Shown here: positions 1-8,936 of the stretch, one piece after another | How positions within the stretch are numbered: the stretch's first letter is position 1 | Layout of the letters: every line of letters begins with the position of its first letter | Assembly: GCF_900215155.1 (NCBI RefSeq) | Contig: NZ_LT907980.1 | Coordinates: 4,278,001 to 4,342,000, forward strand | Source of the DNA: Marinobacter sp. LV10R510-11A | Lineage (GTDB): Bacteria; Pseudomonadota; Gammaproteobacteria; Pseudomonadales; Oleiphilaceae | Length of the DNA stretch: 64,000 bases | Direction: 5' to 3' | The notes under the pieces: generated by a model | Databases searched by the model: none | What the model saw: only the letters and a program-made list of their open reading frames with translations | What the model was told of the DNA's origin: nothing | Program-made: the position numbers and the translations under genes

Positions 1-476
1 AGTTCATCACGTTCAAGATCTCTCATCTGGGTTATAGCTGGCTCTATGGTCGCTTCAATGATTTCGATGGTCAGTTTTTTTACGATGCTGAAAATCCGGA
101 AAACAGCTCTGTGAATGTAACCATTGATACGTCCAGTGTGGACTCGAACCACGCCGAGCGTGATAAGCACTTGCGAAGTGAAGATTTCCTGCACGTGAGT
201 GAGTACCCTCAAGCGAGTTTCAAGAGCAAGCGGGTGGTGCTTGGTGACGAAGGCGAAGCGGATATTGTTGGCGATCTCACACTTCGCGGTGTCACCCGTG
301 AGGTTACCTTGGACTTGGAAATGCTGGACCATGGTAAAGACCCGTGGGGTGGCTATCGCATGGGATTTGAGGCGGAAACTGAGCTACGACTTGAAGACTT
401 CGGCATCCCGATGAGCCTCGGGAAGGCGTCCGAGACAGTAGAAATTATTATCTCCGTAGAAGGTATCCGCCAGTAA
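1..476 (+). CDS. YceI family protein, 5' end cut by window edge
   Basis: The reading frame is open from base 3, so the true start lies outside the window; about 157 C-terminal residues are visible. They show the YceI lipocalin-like pattern: an [16 protein letters not shown] segment near the left edge, then [15 protein letters not shown], and a C-terminal strand series. YceI proteins are usually small periplasmic proteins that bind isoprenoid or other lipophilic ligands in a beta-barrel pocket. The ligand cannot be told from sequence, and any signal peptide lies outside the window. An internal GTG at 111 is not the start, because conserved sequence precedes it. Confidence 0.9.
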   Translation, partial: FITFKISHLGYSWLYGRFNDFDGQFFYDAENPENSSVNVTIDTSSVDSNHAERDKHLRSEDFLHVSEYPQASFKSKRVVLGDEGEADIVGDLTLRGVTREVTLDLEMLDHGKDPWGGYRMGFEAETELRLEDFGIPMSLGKASETVEIIISVEGIRQ

Positions 477-501
477 ATTTGGCTGCACCTGCGATAACAG
501 G

Positions 502-540
502 TTCCGGGGTTATACCCGGAATCTGCCTGTCTGTTTTTCC
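502..540. terminator. hairpin between convergent yceI-like gene and small membrane protein gene
   Basis: A 7-bp perfect stem (TTCCGGG at 502-508, CCCGGAA at 515-521) with a 6-nt loop is followed on the plus strand by a T-rich run near 533-538. The stop codon of the minus-strand gene lies in the loop. It probably terminates the YceI-like gene; the T-run is somewhat far from the stem, so this is a moderate call. Confidence 0.45.
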
Positions 541-776
541 AGTTCCCCTTCGGCTTCCTGGGATGTCTCGCAGGAGCGGCAAAGATGTCGTTGGCGCCAA
601 AACTGAGCGGCGAAAATAACCAGCCATATAAGCAGTCCCGCCCAGAGATAGGTTGCAGGAACTTGAAAGCTGCCACTGATAGCGAATTCCACTAGAAGCA
701 TCAGCGCGACGGCCAGTGCCGCATTCGCCATTGCCGTAGCCATGGCTTGCCCGCAGGCTTTGAGATTGGGTTTCAT
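510..776 (-). CDS. small two-helix membrane protein, function unknown
   Basis: An 88-residue protein beginning MKPNLKACGQ. I chose the ATG at 776; the same frame stays open further upstream, but that part does not look like protein. Two hydrophobic stretches, about residues 12-36 and 42-60, predict two membrane helices. The short C-terminal tail is charged and contains a CxxC pair (residues 66-69, LCRSCE). It is convergent with the YceI-like gene and divergent from parC. I do not recognise a family, and no function is assigned. Confidence 0.55.
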   Translation of the reverse strand: MKPNLKACGQAMATAMANAALAVALMLLVEFAISGSFQVPATYLWAGLLIWLVIFAAQFWRQRHLCRSCETSQEAEGELEKQTGRFRV

Positions 777-1057
777 AGTGTTCCGCTTGTTTTGAAGGAA
801 AAACGGTCTTCTATTCATCACTAACCACGAGCATACGGCGCACCTTACAGACTCTCCATGCGGGAATTCCGCTATTGGAATCGATGGCTTCGGACATTGA
901 TGAACCATTTTGGCCCATAAATCCGCAGGTTGTTGGTGTATCAGCCCGGTGCTCCATATAATGTCCCACTGCACAGGCCCCGTGATTATTCCGGGCGCAC
1001 AGGGTAGCATCACGGACTCTTTCAAAATCAGGCAATACAGGCAAAAAAGAGGCATCC
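777..1057. other. intergenic region upstream of parC
   Basis: 281 bp between two divergent genes. It must hold the promoters for parC and for the small membrane protein gene. I found no convincing -35/-10 pair, repeat or RNA. A minus-strand frame of 82 codons crosses it but is not well supported. Confidence 0.4.
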
Positions 1058-3358
1058 ATGCCAGAGTTTCAGACAACGGATGAAGGCTTTGAGCGGGTTT
1101 CACTCAAGGACTACACGGATAAAGCCTATCTCGACTACTCCATGTACGTCATTCTTGACCGCGCACTTCCCAGTGTCGGGGACGGGCTGAAGCCGGTTCA
1201 GCGGCGCATTATTTACGCTATGTCAGAGCTGGGCCTGAAGTCCACGTCCAAATACAAGAAATCTGCCCGTACCGTGGGTGACGTTCTGGGTAAGTTTCAC
1301 CCGCACGGGGATAGCGCCTGTTACGAAGCCATGGTGCTCATGGCGCAGCCATTTTCTTATCGCTATCCGCTTGTAGACGGCCAGGGTAACTGGGGCGCGC
1401 CAGATGACCCTAAATCCTTCGCCGCTATGCGTTACACCGAGTCCCGCTTGGCACGCTTTGCGGATGTGCTACTCGCAGAGCTGGGGCAAGGCACTGTAGA
1501 CTGGACGCCCAACTTTGACGGCACCATGGACGAGCCTTCGGTGCTGCCTGCAAGATTGCCCCATGTACTATTAAATGGCACTACAGGTATTGCCGTGGGT
1601 ATGGCGACGGACATTCCGCCTCATAATGTAAGGGAAGTAACAGCCGCTTGTATTCGGTTGTTGGATGATCCCGAGGCAACCGTTGATCAGCTGTGCGAGC
1701 ACGTTAAGGGCCCGGACTTCCCCACCTATGCGGAAATTATTACGCCCCGCAAGGATCTGCGCCAGATGTATGAAACCGGCCGTGGCTCGCTGCGCATGCG
1801 TGCTCGTTGGGTTCGGGAAAGCGGTGAGATTGTGGTTACCGACTTGCCACACCAAGTTTCTGGCAACCGTGTGCTCGAACAGATTGCGCACCAGATGCAA
1901 ATCAAAAAACTGCCTATGGTGGCGGATCTGCGCGACGAGTCTGATCACGAGAACCCCACCCGACTAGTCATTGTGCCGCGCTCTAATAGGGTAGATCTCG
2001 ACGGGCTGATGGCTCACCTGTTTGCCAGCACCGATCTTGAGAAAAGCTACCGAGTAAACATCAACGTTATTGGCAACGATGGGCGCCCGGGAGTGAAAGG
2101 CCTGCGCCAGATGCTTACGGAGTGGCTGGCGTTTCGGCGTACCACTGTCACTCGTCGTCTGCAGCACAGGCTGGATAAAATATTGGCGCGTTTGCACATT
2201 CTTGAAGGCCTTTTAATTGCCTACCTGAATATTGACGAAGTCATCCATATTATACGCACCGAAGATAAACCCAAAACGGTCTTTATGGAGCGATTCGGGT
2301 TGTCTGCGGACCAGGCCGAATCCATTCTCGAGCTGAAGTTGCGCCACTTGGCCAAGCTTGAAGAAATGAAAATCCGCGGTGAGCAAGATGAGCTGGCCAT
2401 AGAGCGAGACGAGCTACAGGCTATTCTTGGCTCCGAGGATCGCTTGCGAGAGTTGATCAAGAGCGAATTGTTGGCAGACGCCGAAGAGTATGGCGACGAC
2501 CGCCGTTCTCCGATTGTCGAACGTGGCGAGGCCCGGGCTTTCAGCGAGAACGATTTGGTTTCCAACGATCCCGTTACGGTTGTTCTCTCAGATAAAGGCT
2601 GGGTACGCGCCGCCAAAGGCCATGATATAGATCCGGACGGGCTGAGCTACAAGGCCGGCGATAGCTTTTCGTTAGTTGCCCGTGGCCGCAACAACCAGCA
2701 AACGATTTTTCTGGACTCCACCGGCCGGGCATACTCACTGATGGCCCACAGCTTACCTTCGGCGAGAGGGCAGGGGGAGCCACTGACCGGCCGGATTAAT
2801 TCGCCTTCGGGGGCGAGCTTCTCCGGCGTGCTTATGGGTGACCTTGCACGCAAGACGCTATTGGTGACCGACGGCGGGTACGGGTTTGTGACCTCTTTGA
2901 GTAACATGATCAGCAAAAATCGCAATGGCAAAGCGGTGGTCAGTGTGCCTAAGGGCGCGAAAATATTGCCGCCGGTGATCATTCCCAACACCGAGGATGC
3001 CCTCTTTCTGGGGGCGATTTCCAATGAAGGCAGAATGCTTGTATTCCCGCTCAGCGAACTGCCTGAGCTGAGTAAGGGCAAGGGTAACAAGATCATCAGT
3101 ATCCCCTCTGCACGGGTACAAAACCGTGAGGAGTATGTGGTCGCGACCGCCGTGTTTGGCAAGGATGACCAGCTGGAGATTCGTGCGGGCAAGCGCAAGA
3201 TGGGGCTGCAGTTCGCCGATCTTGAGCATTATATTGGCGAGCGTGGCCGGCGTGGGCACAAGCTGCCTCGCGGCTTGCAGCGTGTTGATGCGATTGATGT
3301 TATCCCCTCTGCCGCCCGGGCAAAGGAAGAGGACAGTGCTGATGATGGAAAGTTCTGA
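1058..3358 (+). CDS. parC: DNA topoisomerase IV subunit A
   Basis: 766 residues, the usual length. ParC with ParE forms topoisomerase IV, which decatenates daughter chromosomes. The N-terminal breakage-reunion domain carries the catalytic tyrosine at about residue 126 in AAMRYTESR. The quinolone-resistance region reads [12 protein letters not shown] (81-92) with Ser86 and Glu90, the usual sensitive-type residues. A ParC-type C-terminal domain of beta-propeller blades follows from about residue 500; the canonical GyrA box is absent, which favours ParC over GyrA. serB follows after 18 bp and is probably co-transcribed, as in Pseudomonas. Confidence 0.97.
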   Translation: MPEFQTTDEGFERVSLKDYTDKAYLDYSMYVILDRALPSVGDGLKPVQRRIIYAMSELGLKSTSKYKKSARTVGDVLGKFHPHGDSACYEAMVLMAQPFSYRYPLVDGQGNWGAPDDPKSFAAMRYTESRLARFADVLLAELGQGTVDWTPNFDGTMDEPSVLPARLPHVLLNGTTGIAVGMATDIPPHNVREVTAACIRLLDDPEATVDQLCEHVKGPDFPTYAEIITPRKDLRQMYETGRGSLRMRARWVRESGEIVVTDLPHQVSGNRVLEQIAHQMQIKKLPMVADLRDESDHENPTRLVIVPRSNRVDLDGLMAHLFASTDLEKSYRVNINVIGNDGRPGVKGLRQMLTEWLAFRRTTVTRRLQHRLDKILARLHILEGLLIAYLNIDEVIHIIRTEDKPKTVFMERFGLSADQAESILELKLRHLAKLEEMKIRGEQDELAIERDELQAILGSEDRLRELIKSELLADAEEYGDDRRSPIVERGEARAFSENDLVSNDPVTVVLSDKGWVRAAKGHDIDPDGLSYKAGDSFSLVARGRNNQQTIFLDSTGRAYSLMAHSLPSARGQGEPLTGRINSPSGASFSGVLMGDLARKTLLVTDGGYGFVTSLSNMISKNRNGKAVVSVPKGAKILPPVIIPNTEDALFLGAISNEGRMLVFPLSELPELSKGKGNKIISIPSARVQNREEYVVATAVFGKDDQLEIRAGKRKMGLQFADLEHYIGERGRRGHKLPRGLQRVDAIDVIPSAARAKEEDSADDGKF

Positions 3359-3376
3359 TTATGGAGAGCACCGACA

Positions 3377-4609
3377 GTGAGTGAACTTGTTCTAATTAAC
3401 GTGTCCGGGCGCGACAAACCAGGGCTCACGTCGGAAATTACCGGCATCATGGGGCGTTATGATGTCCGGATTCTTGATATAGGGCAGGCGGTCATTCACG
3501 ACCATCTAACCTGGGGGATTCTCATTGAAATTCCGGATGAGTCGAAATCCTCGCCCGTCATCCGTGACCTGCTGTTCCGTTTTCACGCCTTGGATCTTCA
3601 GGTGAGGTTTGCTCCGATTACCATCGAAGAGTACCACTCCTGGGCTGAGGGCCGTAATCGAGCCTGTTACATCGTTACTCTGTTGTCCCGCGACATCAAG
3701 GCGGAACAGATTGCTAGGGTATCTGCTATTACCGCTCGCCACGGCCTGAACATTGACAACATTTCCCGGCTTTCTGCGAGACCTTCACTCAACGCGTCCA
3801 GTGATGGGATTGCATGCGTGGAGTTCTCCGTACGGGGCACGCCGTCGGATCCTGAGCAGCTGAGGGCTGATTTCCTGCATATTGCAGGTGAGATGAATGT
3901 GGATATCGCGTTTCAAGAAGATTCCATTTTTCGCCGCAACCGCCGCTTGGTGGTCTTTGATATGGACTCTACCCTCATTGAAGCCGAAGTGATCGATGAG
4001 CTTGCCGAAGAGGCCGGTGTGGGCGCCCAGGTTGCAGAGATCACCGACCGCGCGATGCAGGGGGAGCTGGACTTCAGTCAGAGCTTTGCTGAGCGTCTGT
4101 CGCTGCTTAAGGGCCTAGATGAGTCCGTACTGGAGCGGGTTGCAGGTCGCTTGAAGATGACCGAAGGGGCAGAGCACCTTATTCGAAGCCTGAAAGCCCT
4201 AGGTTATCGCACCGCGATTCTCTCTGGTGGCTTTACTTATTTTGCCCGACATCTTCAAGAGAAGCTGGGCATCGATTACGTATACGCCAATGAGCTGGAG
4301 ATCCGCGATGGAAAGGTAACCGGTGAGGTTTCTGGCCAGATTGTAGACGGCAAGCGCAAGGCGGAGCTGTTGCTGGAAATTGCCGAGAAGGAGCATATTT
4401 CCCGCGAACAGGTAATCGCGGTGGGCGATGGTGCCAACGACCTGCCTATGTTGAGCCAAGCCGGCTTGGGTGTTGCGTTTCGGGCTAAACCACTGGTTAA
4501 GGAATCTGCCCGGCACGCTATCTCGACGCTTGGCCTAGACGCCATTCTTTACCTGATTGGCTTTCGCGAGAGTGAAACCAATCAGGGGCTGAAGAACGCC
4601 GGTTTCTGA
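3377..4609 (+). CDS. serB: phosphoserine phosphatase with N-terminal ACT domains
   Basis: 410 residues from a GTG start. It catalyses the last step of serine synthesis, the dephosphorylation of L-phosphoserine. Two ACT-like regulatory domains occupy about residues 1-175; the HAD phosphatase domain follows, with the nucleophile motif DMDST at 195-199 and the distal VGDGANDLPM motif that binds Mg2+. This ACT-ACT-HAD layout matches the pseudomonad and mycobacterial SerB type. It sits 18 bp after parC and converges on the fimX-like gene. Confidence 0.96.
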   Translation: MSELVLINVSGRDKPGLTSEITGIMGRYDVRILDIGQAVIHDHLTWGILIEIPDESKSSPVIRDLLFRFHALDLQVRFAPITIEEYHSWAEGRNRACYIVTLLSRDIKAEQIARVSAITARHGLNIDNISRLSARPSLNASSDGIACVEFSVRGTPSDPEQLRADFLHIAGEMNVDIAFQEDSIFRRNRRLVVFDMDSTLIEAEVIDELAEEAGVGAQVAEITDRAMQGELDFSQSFAERLSLLKGLDESVLERVAGRLKMTEGAEHLIRSLKALGYRTAILSGGFTYFARHLQEKLGIDYVYANELEIRDGKVTGEVSGQIVDGKRKAELLLEIAEKEHISREQVIAVGDGANDLPMLSQAGLGVAFRAKPLVKESARHAISTLGLDAILYLIGFRESETNQGLKNAGF

Positions 4610-4621
4610 GCCGGCGTTTCT
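4594..4621. terminator. terminator shared by serB and fimX-like gene
   Basis: An 8-bp stem, AACGCCGG (4595-4602) with CCGGCGTT (4611-4618), encloses the serB stop codon and is followed by TTCTC. It lies between two convergent genes and may serve both strands. Confidence 0.55.
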
Positions 4622-4630
4622 CAGTCAGCC

Positions 4631-6715
4631 TCAGTTATCGCTAAAGTCGTAATTCATCTCCGGAGCCGGAGCCTGAAGGTAGTAACCCTGAACGTAGTTC
4701 ACGCCAGCTTGCCAGAGTGTGGCGAGAAGACTGGCATTTTCTACCAGTGGAATAATGGTGAGTTTGCCGGCACTTTGCAGGCTCTTTACCATTTCCTTTA
4801 CCTGCTCCTTGGCTTCGCCATTCTTCTGGATTTCTTCAGTAAAGGAACCGTCGATCTTCACGTAATCCGTATCAATGTGTTTCAGCGTGTTGAACGGATT
4901 CAGTGCGCAACCGAACTGGGCAATGGACACTTTGCAGTGAAGCTGATGTAGGTCTTTGGTGAACTCCTTGGCCTGCTTCATGTAGTTGTTCGCATCGCCT
5001 TCGCGGATCTGGAAAATCAGCGAATCCCCAGACAGGCGAGCGGCTTTCAGCGCCACGCTCAGCCAGGGTGTAAAGGTTTTGTCCTGTATAGTCTCAGCCG
5101 TCACGTTGAGGAACATGCGGGTATCGTTGCCTCCGGAACGGTGGCGGGCTAACTGCTTTATAGTCTGCAGGATAACCCAGCGGTCGATCTTGATGGCGGT
5201 ATCACTGGGCCCCATGGGAGGCAGGAAGTCGTAGGGCGAGACCTCTTTGTCATCCTTGTCGAGCATTCTAACGAAAGCTTCGTAGTGCTCCTCGCCCTCA
5301 CCACGGAGGTTGATAATGGGCTGAAACAACAGCCGGAAGCGGTTCTCATCCAGCGCCTTTAGTATCGCCTCAATAGAGCTGCTGTCATCCAGCGTTTCGT
5401 AATCTGCCGGATTATAAACGCGGATACCGTTGCCCTGAGACTGGCCTTCCTGCTTGCGTACTTCCGAAGAAGCAACGTGTGCCCGGGCCAGCAACTCTTC
5501 CGCTTTTGGCGAATTCTCAGTAATTGATGCAACACCGATGCTGACTGTTAGTGGAACGGTTCTGCCATTGATATCGAACAGGTGTTCATCCACCGCTTTG
5601 CGAGCCTGCTCACATCGACTGGTCAGGGATTTTTCATCGCAAGGGAGGCATAGAAAGCCGAATGCATCATCACTGAGACGCGCCAGCATCAGATCATCTC
5701 CAGCTTCTTTTTTCAGAAGAGCGGCTAGGTCGCCCAGCAGCAGATCCGCGCCAGAAATCCCCACCTCGCCCTTCATGGCCATGAAATTGTCGAGCGCGAT
5801 ATACGCCAGTGCGCCGGTTTCGTTATTCTTACCCGCATCGGCAATAGCCTGCTCGAGCTCTTTCATCAGATATTGACGGTTATATAGACCGGTGAGCAGA
5901 TCCTGACTGCTGATCTCGCGTAATTTCTCTTCCAGCTCGGCATCGCTATGCTCCGGCTGAAGCACGATTTGTGTGCAGATTTCACCGTCGTAGGTGGCAG
6001 CGGAGACGGACATGGTTACGTTCAGCTCATGATCATCGCTGCGCTTTGCCGTGCAGTTCATCGTCATGCCGTCTTCGCCTTTCTCTGCGAAGGACTTCAT
6101 GAAGGTTCTGTAGTCTTTCTGGCTTTCAGATGTGAGCGTATCGAGCACGGGAATGCAGATCAGGTCGTCAATGTCGTCGTAGCCCAAAAACTCCATGTAG
6201 GACTGATTGGTGTAAATATGCATGCCGTCATTGATGTAGGCAATGGCATCTTTGGAGCTTTCTAGAAGCAGCTGGCATCGCTGTTCGGCTTCACGTAGGT
6301 GAGACTCCAGAGCGCGGCGGCGGCGGCGATCATCAAGCGCCGTCAGCTCACGTTTAACCTTAAGTACCAGCAGGTCGCTGTGCTCGAATTGCACGGTGCC
6401 CTGGGCGCCGGCTTTCATCACCGCTACCGTTCTTTCCCGGCTTTCTTCTGCTGTAAGAAACAGGCAGGGAATGTCCTTGTCCATGCGCTTTATCATGGCC
6501 AGCGTATTATCTGCAGAGAAATCCTGCTCAACATCCCGAGCCAGTAGCAGATCCCAGTTGCCGTTTTTTAGAGTCTCTTCCAGATCCTCTTCAGACGTAA
6601 TGCGGTGCGCCCTTGTGGCTTTGCCGGCATTTCTCAGCAAGCTTATTAGGGATTCGGCATCATTTTGTGAAGGGTCGAGAATCAGGAGATGTACGGTCGC
6701 GTTCTGTTTCTGCAT
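4631..6715 (-). CDS. fimX: FimX-like degenerate GGDEF/EAL c-di-GMP effector
   Basis: 694 residues, close to the 691 of P. aeruginosa FimX, and next to serB as there. Domains in order: receiver-like 5-125, PAS about 145-255, GGDEF about 270-425, EAL about 445-690. The GGDEF signature is replaced by LSDDAF (347-352), and the EAL signature by EAF (479-481). The EAL-domain DDFG motif reads IAQFG, so the paired catalytic aspartates are missing. Both enzymatic activities are therefore probably lost, and the protein should act as a c-di-GMP receptor controlling type IV pilus assembly and twitching. The receiver-like domain also lacks an obvious phospho-acceptor aspartate. Orthology to FimX is inferred from architecture, length and neighbourhood. 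Confidence 0.85.
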   Translation of the reverse strand: MQKQNATVHLLILDPSQNDAESLISLLRNAGKATRAHRITSEEDLEETLKNGNWDLLLARDVEQDFSADNTLAMIKRMDKDIPCLFLTAEESRERTVAVMKAGAQGTVQFEHSDLLVLKVKRELTALDDRRRRRALESHLREAEQRCQLLLESSKDAIAYINDGMHIYTNQSYMEFLGYDDIDDLICIPVLDTLTSESQKDYRTFMKSFAEKGEDGMTMNCTAKRSDDHELNVTMSVSAATYDGEICTQIVLQPEHSDAELEEKLREISSQDLLTGLYNRQYLMKELEQAIADAGKNNETGALAYIALDNFMAMKGEVGISGADLLLGDLAALLKKEAGDDLMLARLSDDAFGFLCLPCDEKSLTSRCEQARKAVDEHLFDINGRTVPLTVSIGVASITENSPKAEELLARAHVASSEVRKQEGQSQGNGIRVYNPADYETLDDSSSIEAILKALDENRFRLLFQPIINLRGEGEEHYEAFVRMLDKDDKEVSPYDFLPPMGPSDTAIKIDRWVILQTIKQLARHRSGGNDTRMFLNVTAETIQDKTFTPWLSVALKAARLSGDSLIFQIREGDANNYMKQAKEFTKDLHQLHCKVSIAQFGCALNPFNTLKHIDTDYVKIDGSFTEEIQKNGEAKEQVKEMVKSLQSAGKLTIIPLVENASLLATLWQAGVNYVQGYYLQAPAPEMNYDFSDN

Positions 6716-6756
6716 TCCTAAGAGGTCTCGTAATACAGGTTGGCTGGGCCGGCCAC

Positions 6757-6775
6757 GGCAGAGAATTGCTCTGCC
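6757..6775 (-). promoter_or_regulatory. leader hairpin upstream of fimX-like gene
   Basis: A perfect 7-bp stem (GGCAGAG at 6757-6763, CTCTGCC at 6769-6775) with a 5-nt loop lies about 42 nt upstream of the fimX-like start codon, probably within the transcript leader. No T-run follows it. A role in translation control or protein binding is possible but unproven. Confidence 0.3.
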
Positions 6776-6871
6776 TTAGATACAGTATCTTGATGGAAAC
6801 TGTGAGCTGGTGCTGCGAGACCGGACGATCACTATCGCTGAATAATGCAGGGGTTGAGGCTTAATAACAAG

Positions 6872-6904
6872 CCTCTGGCGGATTTACGGGGCATCCGCCA
6901 GAGG
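6872..6904 (-). terminator. strong hairpin downstream of the PilZ-domain gene
   Basis: A perfect 12-bp stem (6872-6883 with 6893-6904) and a 9-nt loop begin 3 nt past the stop of the 6908-8710 gene. On the minus strand it is followed by the moderately T-rich CTTGTTATT. It should separate this gene's transcript from the fimX-like gene. Confidence 0.6.
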
Positions 6905-6907
6905 TGT

Positions 6908-8710
6908 TTAGAGAGATGGCCACAGAGAATCAAAATCGTCTTCGCTGGCACCGCTTGGCGATGGCGAGCCGGCTGGGGCAGAGGTTGCGGCATTATTCTG
7001 AAGTTTTAGTTCAAACTGGCTGATACTGCCAGTGGACGATACTTTTTTCGTTAGCTGGCCTTGATCTTCCCGGCCACCATGCAGCATGGAGATTCGGCTG
7101 CCTGGCTGGAACGGTAGCCGAGGAGTAATCAAAGTGGCAGCCTGGTTGACCACACTGATTTCTGGAAGTAAAAGGCCGCGCAGATATTCGCTGCTGCTCC
7201 CGACTTTTTGAATCAGCCGAACACCGCAGGGCGAGCCGCTGGGAGCCCGTAGTTCGATGCCTATCTGAGTACCGTGATTGCGGATTTGCCGAATCCAGCG
7301 AACAACGGCGATGCTCCATGGGTGTGAGCGTTGCTCACGTATGCCAAGAACTTCTCCCGCCTGCATGGAGGGTGGAACGCTCGCCTCCCATGATACGCAG
7401 TAACCACCAGGGCTGGTGTTTACCAGTAGCGCTGAGTGTGATTTGGGTCGGTTTTTATCGTTTGCAGGCGTGTTCCCGAAGCTGCCGCGGAAATTGATCG
7501 GCGTATCCGCAGCGTGCAGGCGTTCATCGCTAGGGCCCGCATCGTGGGCACCGGACCAGGCATCGTCGCGCTTGCGAGACGCTCGGATAAAGACGTTCTC
7601 GTCGTCCTCTGCGTTGTTGTCATTGCCGGTTACAAACTCAGTGAACGACTTCTCCCCGGCTATAAAATAGTGCGTAGCGGTCAGCCCGACACAGATCTCA
7701 AGCGTGCCTTGGCTAGCAATTCGATTGAAGTTCCGCTTTGCTAGAATGCCCAGAGCCTGGCTTAGGTGAGTGAGCAAGGTTTCGTTAACATTGCCTGGTA
7801 TTTTCAGTGTTTCGGGGGCCGGTTGCTGACTGAGCCTTGCGTCCAGGCCGTCAGCAATCATGGTCGCCAGCTCCCTGGTATCGAATCCGTAACTCTCGTT
7901 ACCAGGTTTGTTTTCCAGCAAGCTTCTATAGATTGGGGAGCTGTCGCTCTCTAGGTTCACAACAAAAAGGCTGTCTTCCCCGGTGCCTGGCCCGCAGCTG
8001 GAATGCTCCGTCCAAGACTCAAACAAATCATAGGCCTGAACCAACTCCGTTTGCCTGAGCTGGTTGGGCCTAGCGCAGCCCAGGAGCAACAGGCGTTTGT
8101 AGCTGTCCGCGACGGTGCTGGCCTGCCTTTGCTTCAAGCTGCTGTCTTCTACAGTGACCCCCGAAAGTTTGTTGCGATGCGCAAACCGAAACATGCGATG
8201 GCATTCCAACCAACTGTGCGCGGGGCTCGGGCAATAGAGTTGATGAGACCGCAGAATGGTCGAGGCGAGTTCAGACGTTGCACGGTGGATGGCTGTAGTA
8301 ATCAGTTTGCGGTTCTTATCTAGCCCACCATCGTCCAGAACCTCTAGCAGGCAAAGCTTGTAGCCACTGGCAAGATGTAGTTGAAGCGCATGGGCCAGGT
8401 TGGCAATTTTGCGCTGCTTTTCCGGTAAGGCAACCGCAAGCCCCAGGTAATGGCGTGAGAGCTCACTGCAAACGAAGTGAATCTTTTCGCGAATGAGCTC
8501 AAGGAATTGCAGGCGGTTTTGGGGCGCGAGAAAAAGTTGATTGAGCTCAATGATCGCGTGGTAGAGCTGGCGCGATACTTCGCCAATATTGGCCATAGGA
8601 AGCTGTTTAGTCCATGACCTGAAGGCCTTTGGCGTTGTATCGCAGAACGACAAGCTTGCTATTTTCTGCTCGGGAACACGTAGATCTGGTTTCAGGATCG
8701 TGCCTTCCAT
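6908..8710 (-). CDS. PilZ-domain protein next to fimX (FimW-like)
   Basis: 600 residues. The large N-terminal part (about 1-400) is helix-rich and matches no domain I know. The C-terminal third contains a PilZ-like region: NTSPGGY fits the [DN]xSxxG c-di-GMP-binding motif, and a beta-rich stretch follows with VRWIRQ and GTQIGIEL typical of PilZ barrels. The canonical upstream RxxxR is not obvious; only scattered basic residues (KNRPKSH) precede it. In P. aeruginosa the gene beside fimX encodes a related protein; I recall it as FimW, a c-di-GMP effector needed for surface-induced pilus assembly, but I cannot check that name. The context suggests the two genes act in the same pathway. Confidence 0.7.
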   Translation of the reverse strand: MEGTILKPDLRVPEQKIASLSFCDTTPKAFRSWTKQLPMANIGEVSRQLYHAIIELNQLFLAPQNRLQFLELIREKIHFVCSELSRHYLGLAVALPEKQRKIANLAHALQLHLASGYKLCLLEVLDDGGLDKNRKLITTAIHRATSELASTILRSHQLYCPSPAHSWLECHRMFRFAHRNKLSGVTVEDSSLKQRQASTVADSYKRLLLLGCARPNQLRQTELVQAYDLFESWTEHSSCGPGTGEDSLFVVNLESDSSPIYRSLLENKPGNESYGFDTRELATMIADGLDARLSQQPAPETLKIPGNVNETLLTHLSQALGILAKRNFNRIASQGTLEICVGLTATHYFIAGEKSFTEFVTGNDNNAEDDENVFIRASRKRDDAWSGAHDAGPSDERLHAADTPINFRGSFGNTPANDKNRPKSHSALLVNTSPGGYCVSWEASVPPSMQAGEVLGIREQRSHPWSIAVVRWIRQIRNHGTQIGIELRAPSGSPCGVRLIQKVGSSSEYLRGLLLPEISVVNQAATLITPRLPFQPGSRISMLHGGREDQGQLTKKVSSTGSISQFELKLQNNAATSAPAGSPSPSGASEDDFDSLWPSL

Positions 8711-8936
8711 GAATATGCGCCAATATTAAGACAACGTTTCGTATTCCGGGCTCTCTCATCCGGCACAGCAAATATCGCTGCAGTAAGCCGGTTGATCAGG
8801 AAGACTCCGCGAATACATATTTTTACAAAATAGACGGTACTGGACTTTAAAATAGCAAACCAGAACAAGAAAGCTAGAAAGTCATATGTTGACAATGTTT
8901 GACATGTGATATTGGGCCAGTTTGGTGCAAACGCCT
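8711..8936. promoter_or_regulatory. upstream region of the PilZ-domain gene with a direct repeat
   Basis: 226 bp between two minus-strand genes. On the minus strand, at about 8886-8905, TGTCAA occurs twice with a 10-bp period, about 180 bp upstream of the start at 8710. A 10-bp period places both copies on one helix face, as for a regulator site. No clear -10/-35 pair was identified. Confidence 0.25.

Noticed and set aside
811..1059. 82-codon minus-strand frame upstream of parC
   Set aside because: Its start codon overlaps the parC ATG, leaving no promoter space for parC; no family resemblance and no convincing ribosome site.
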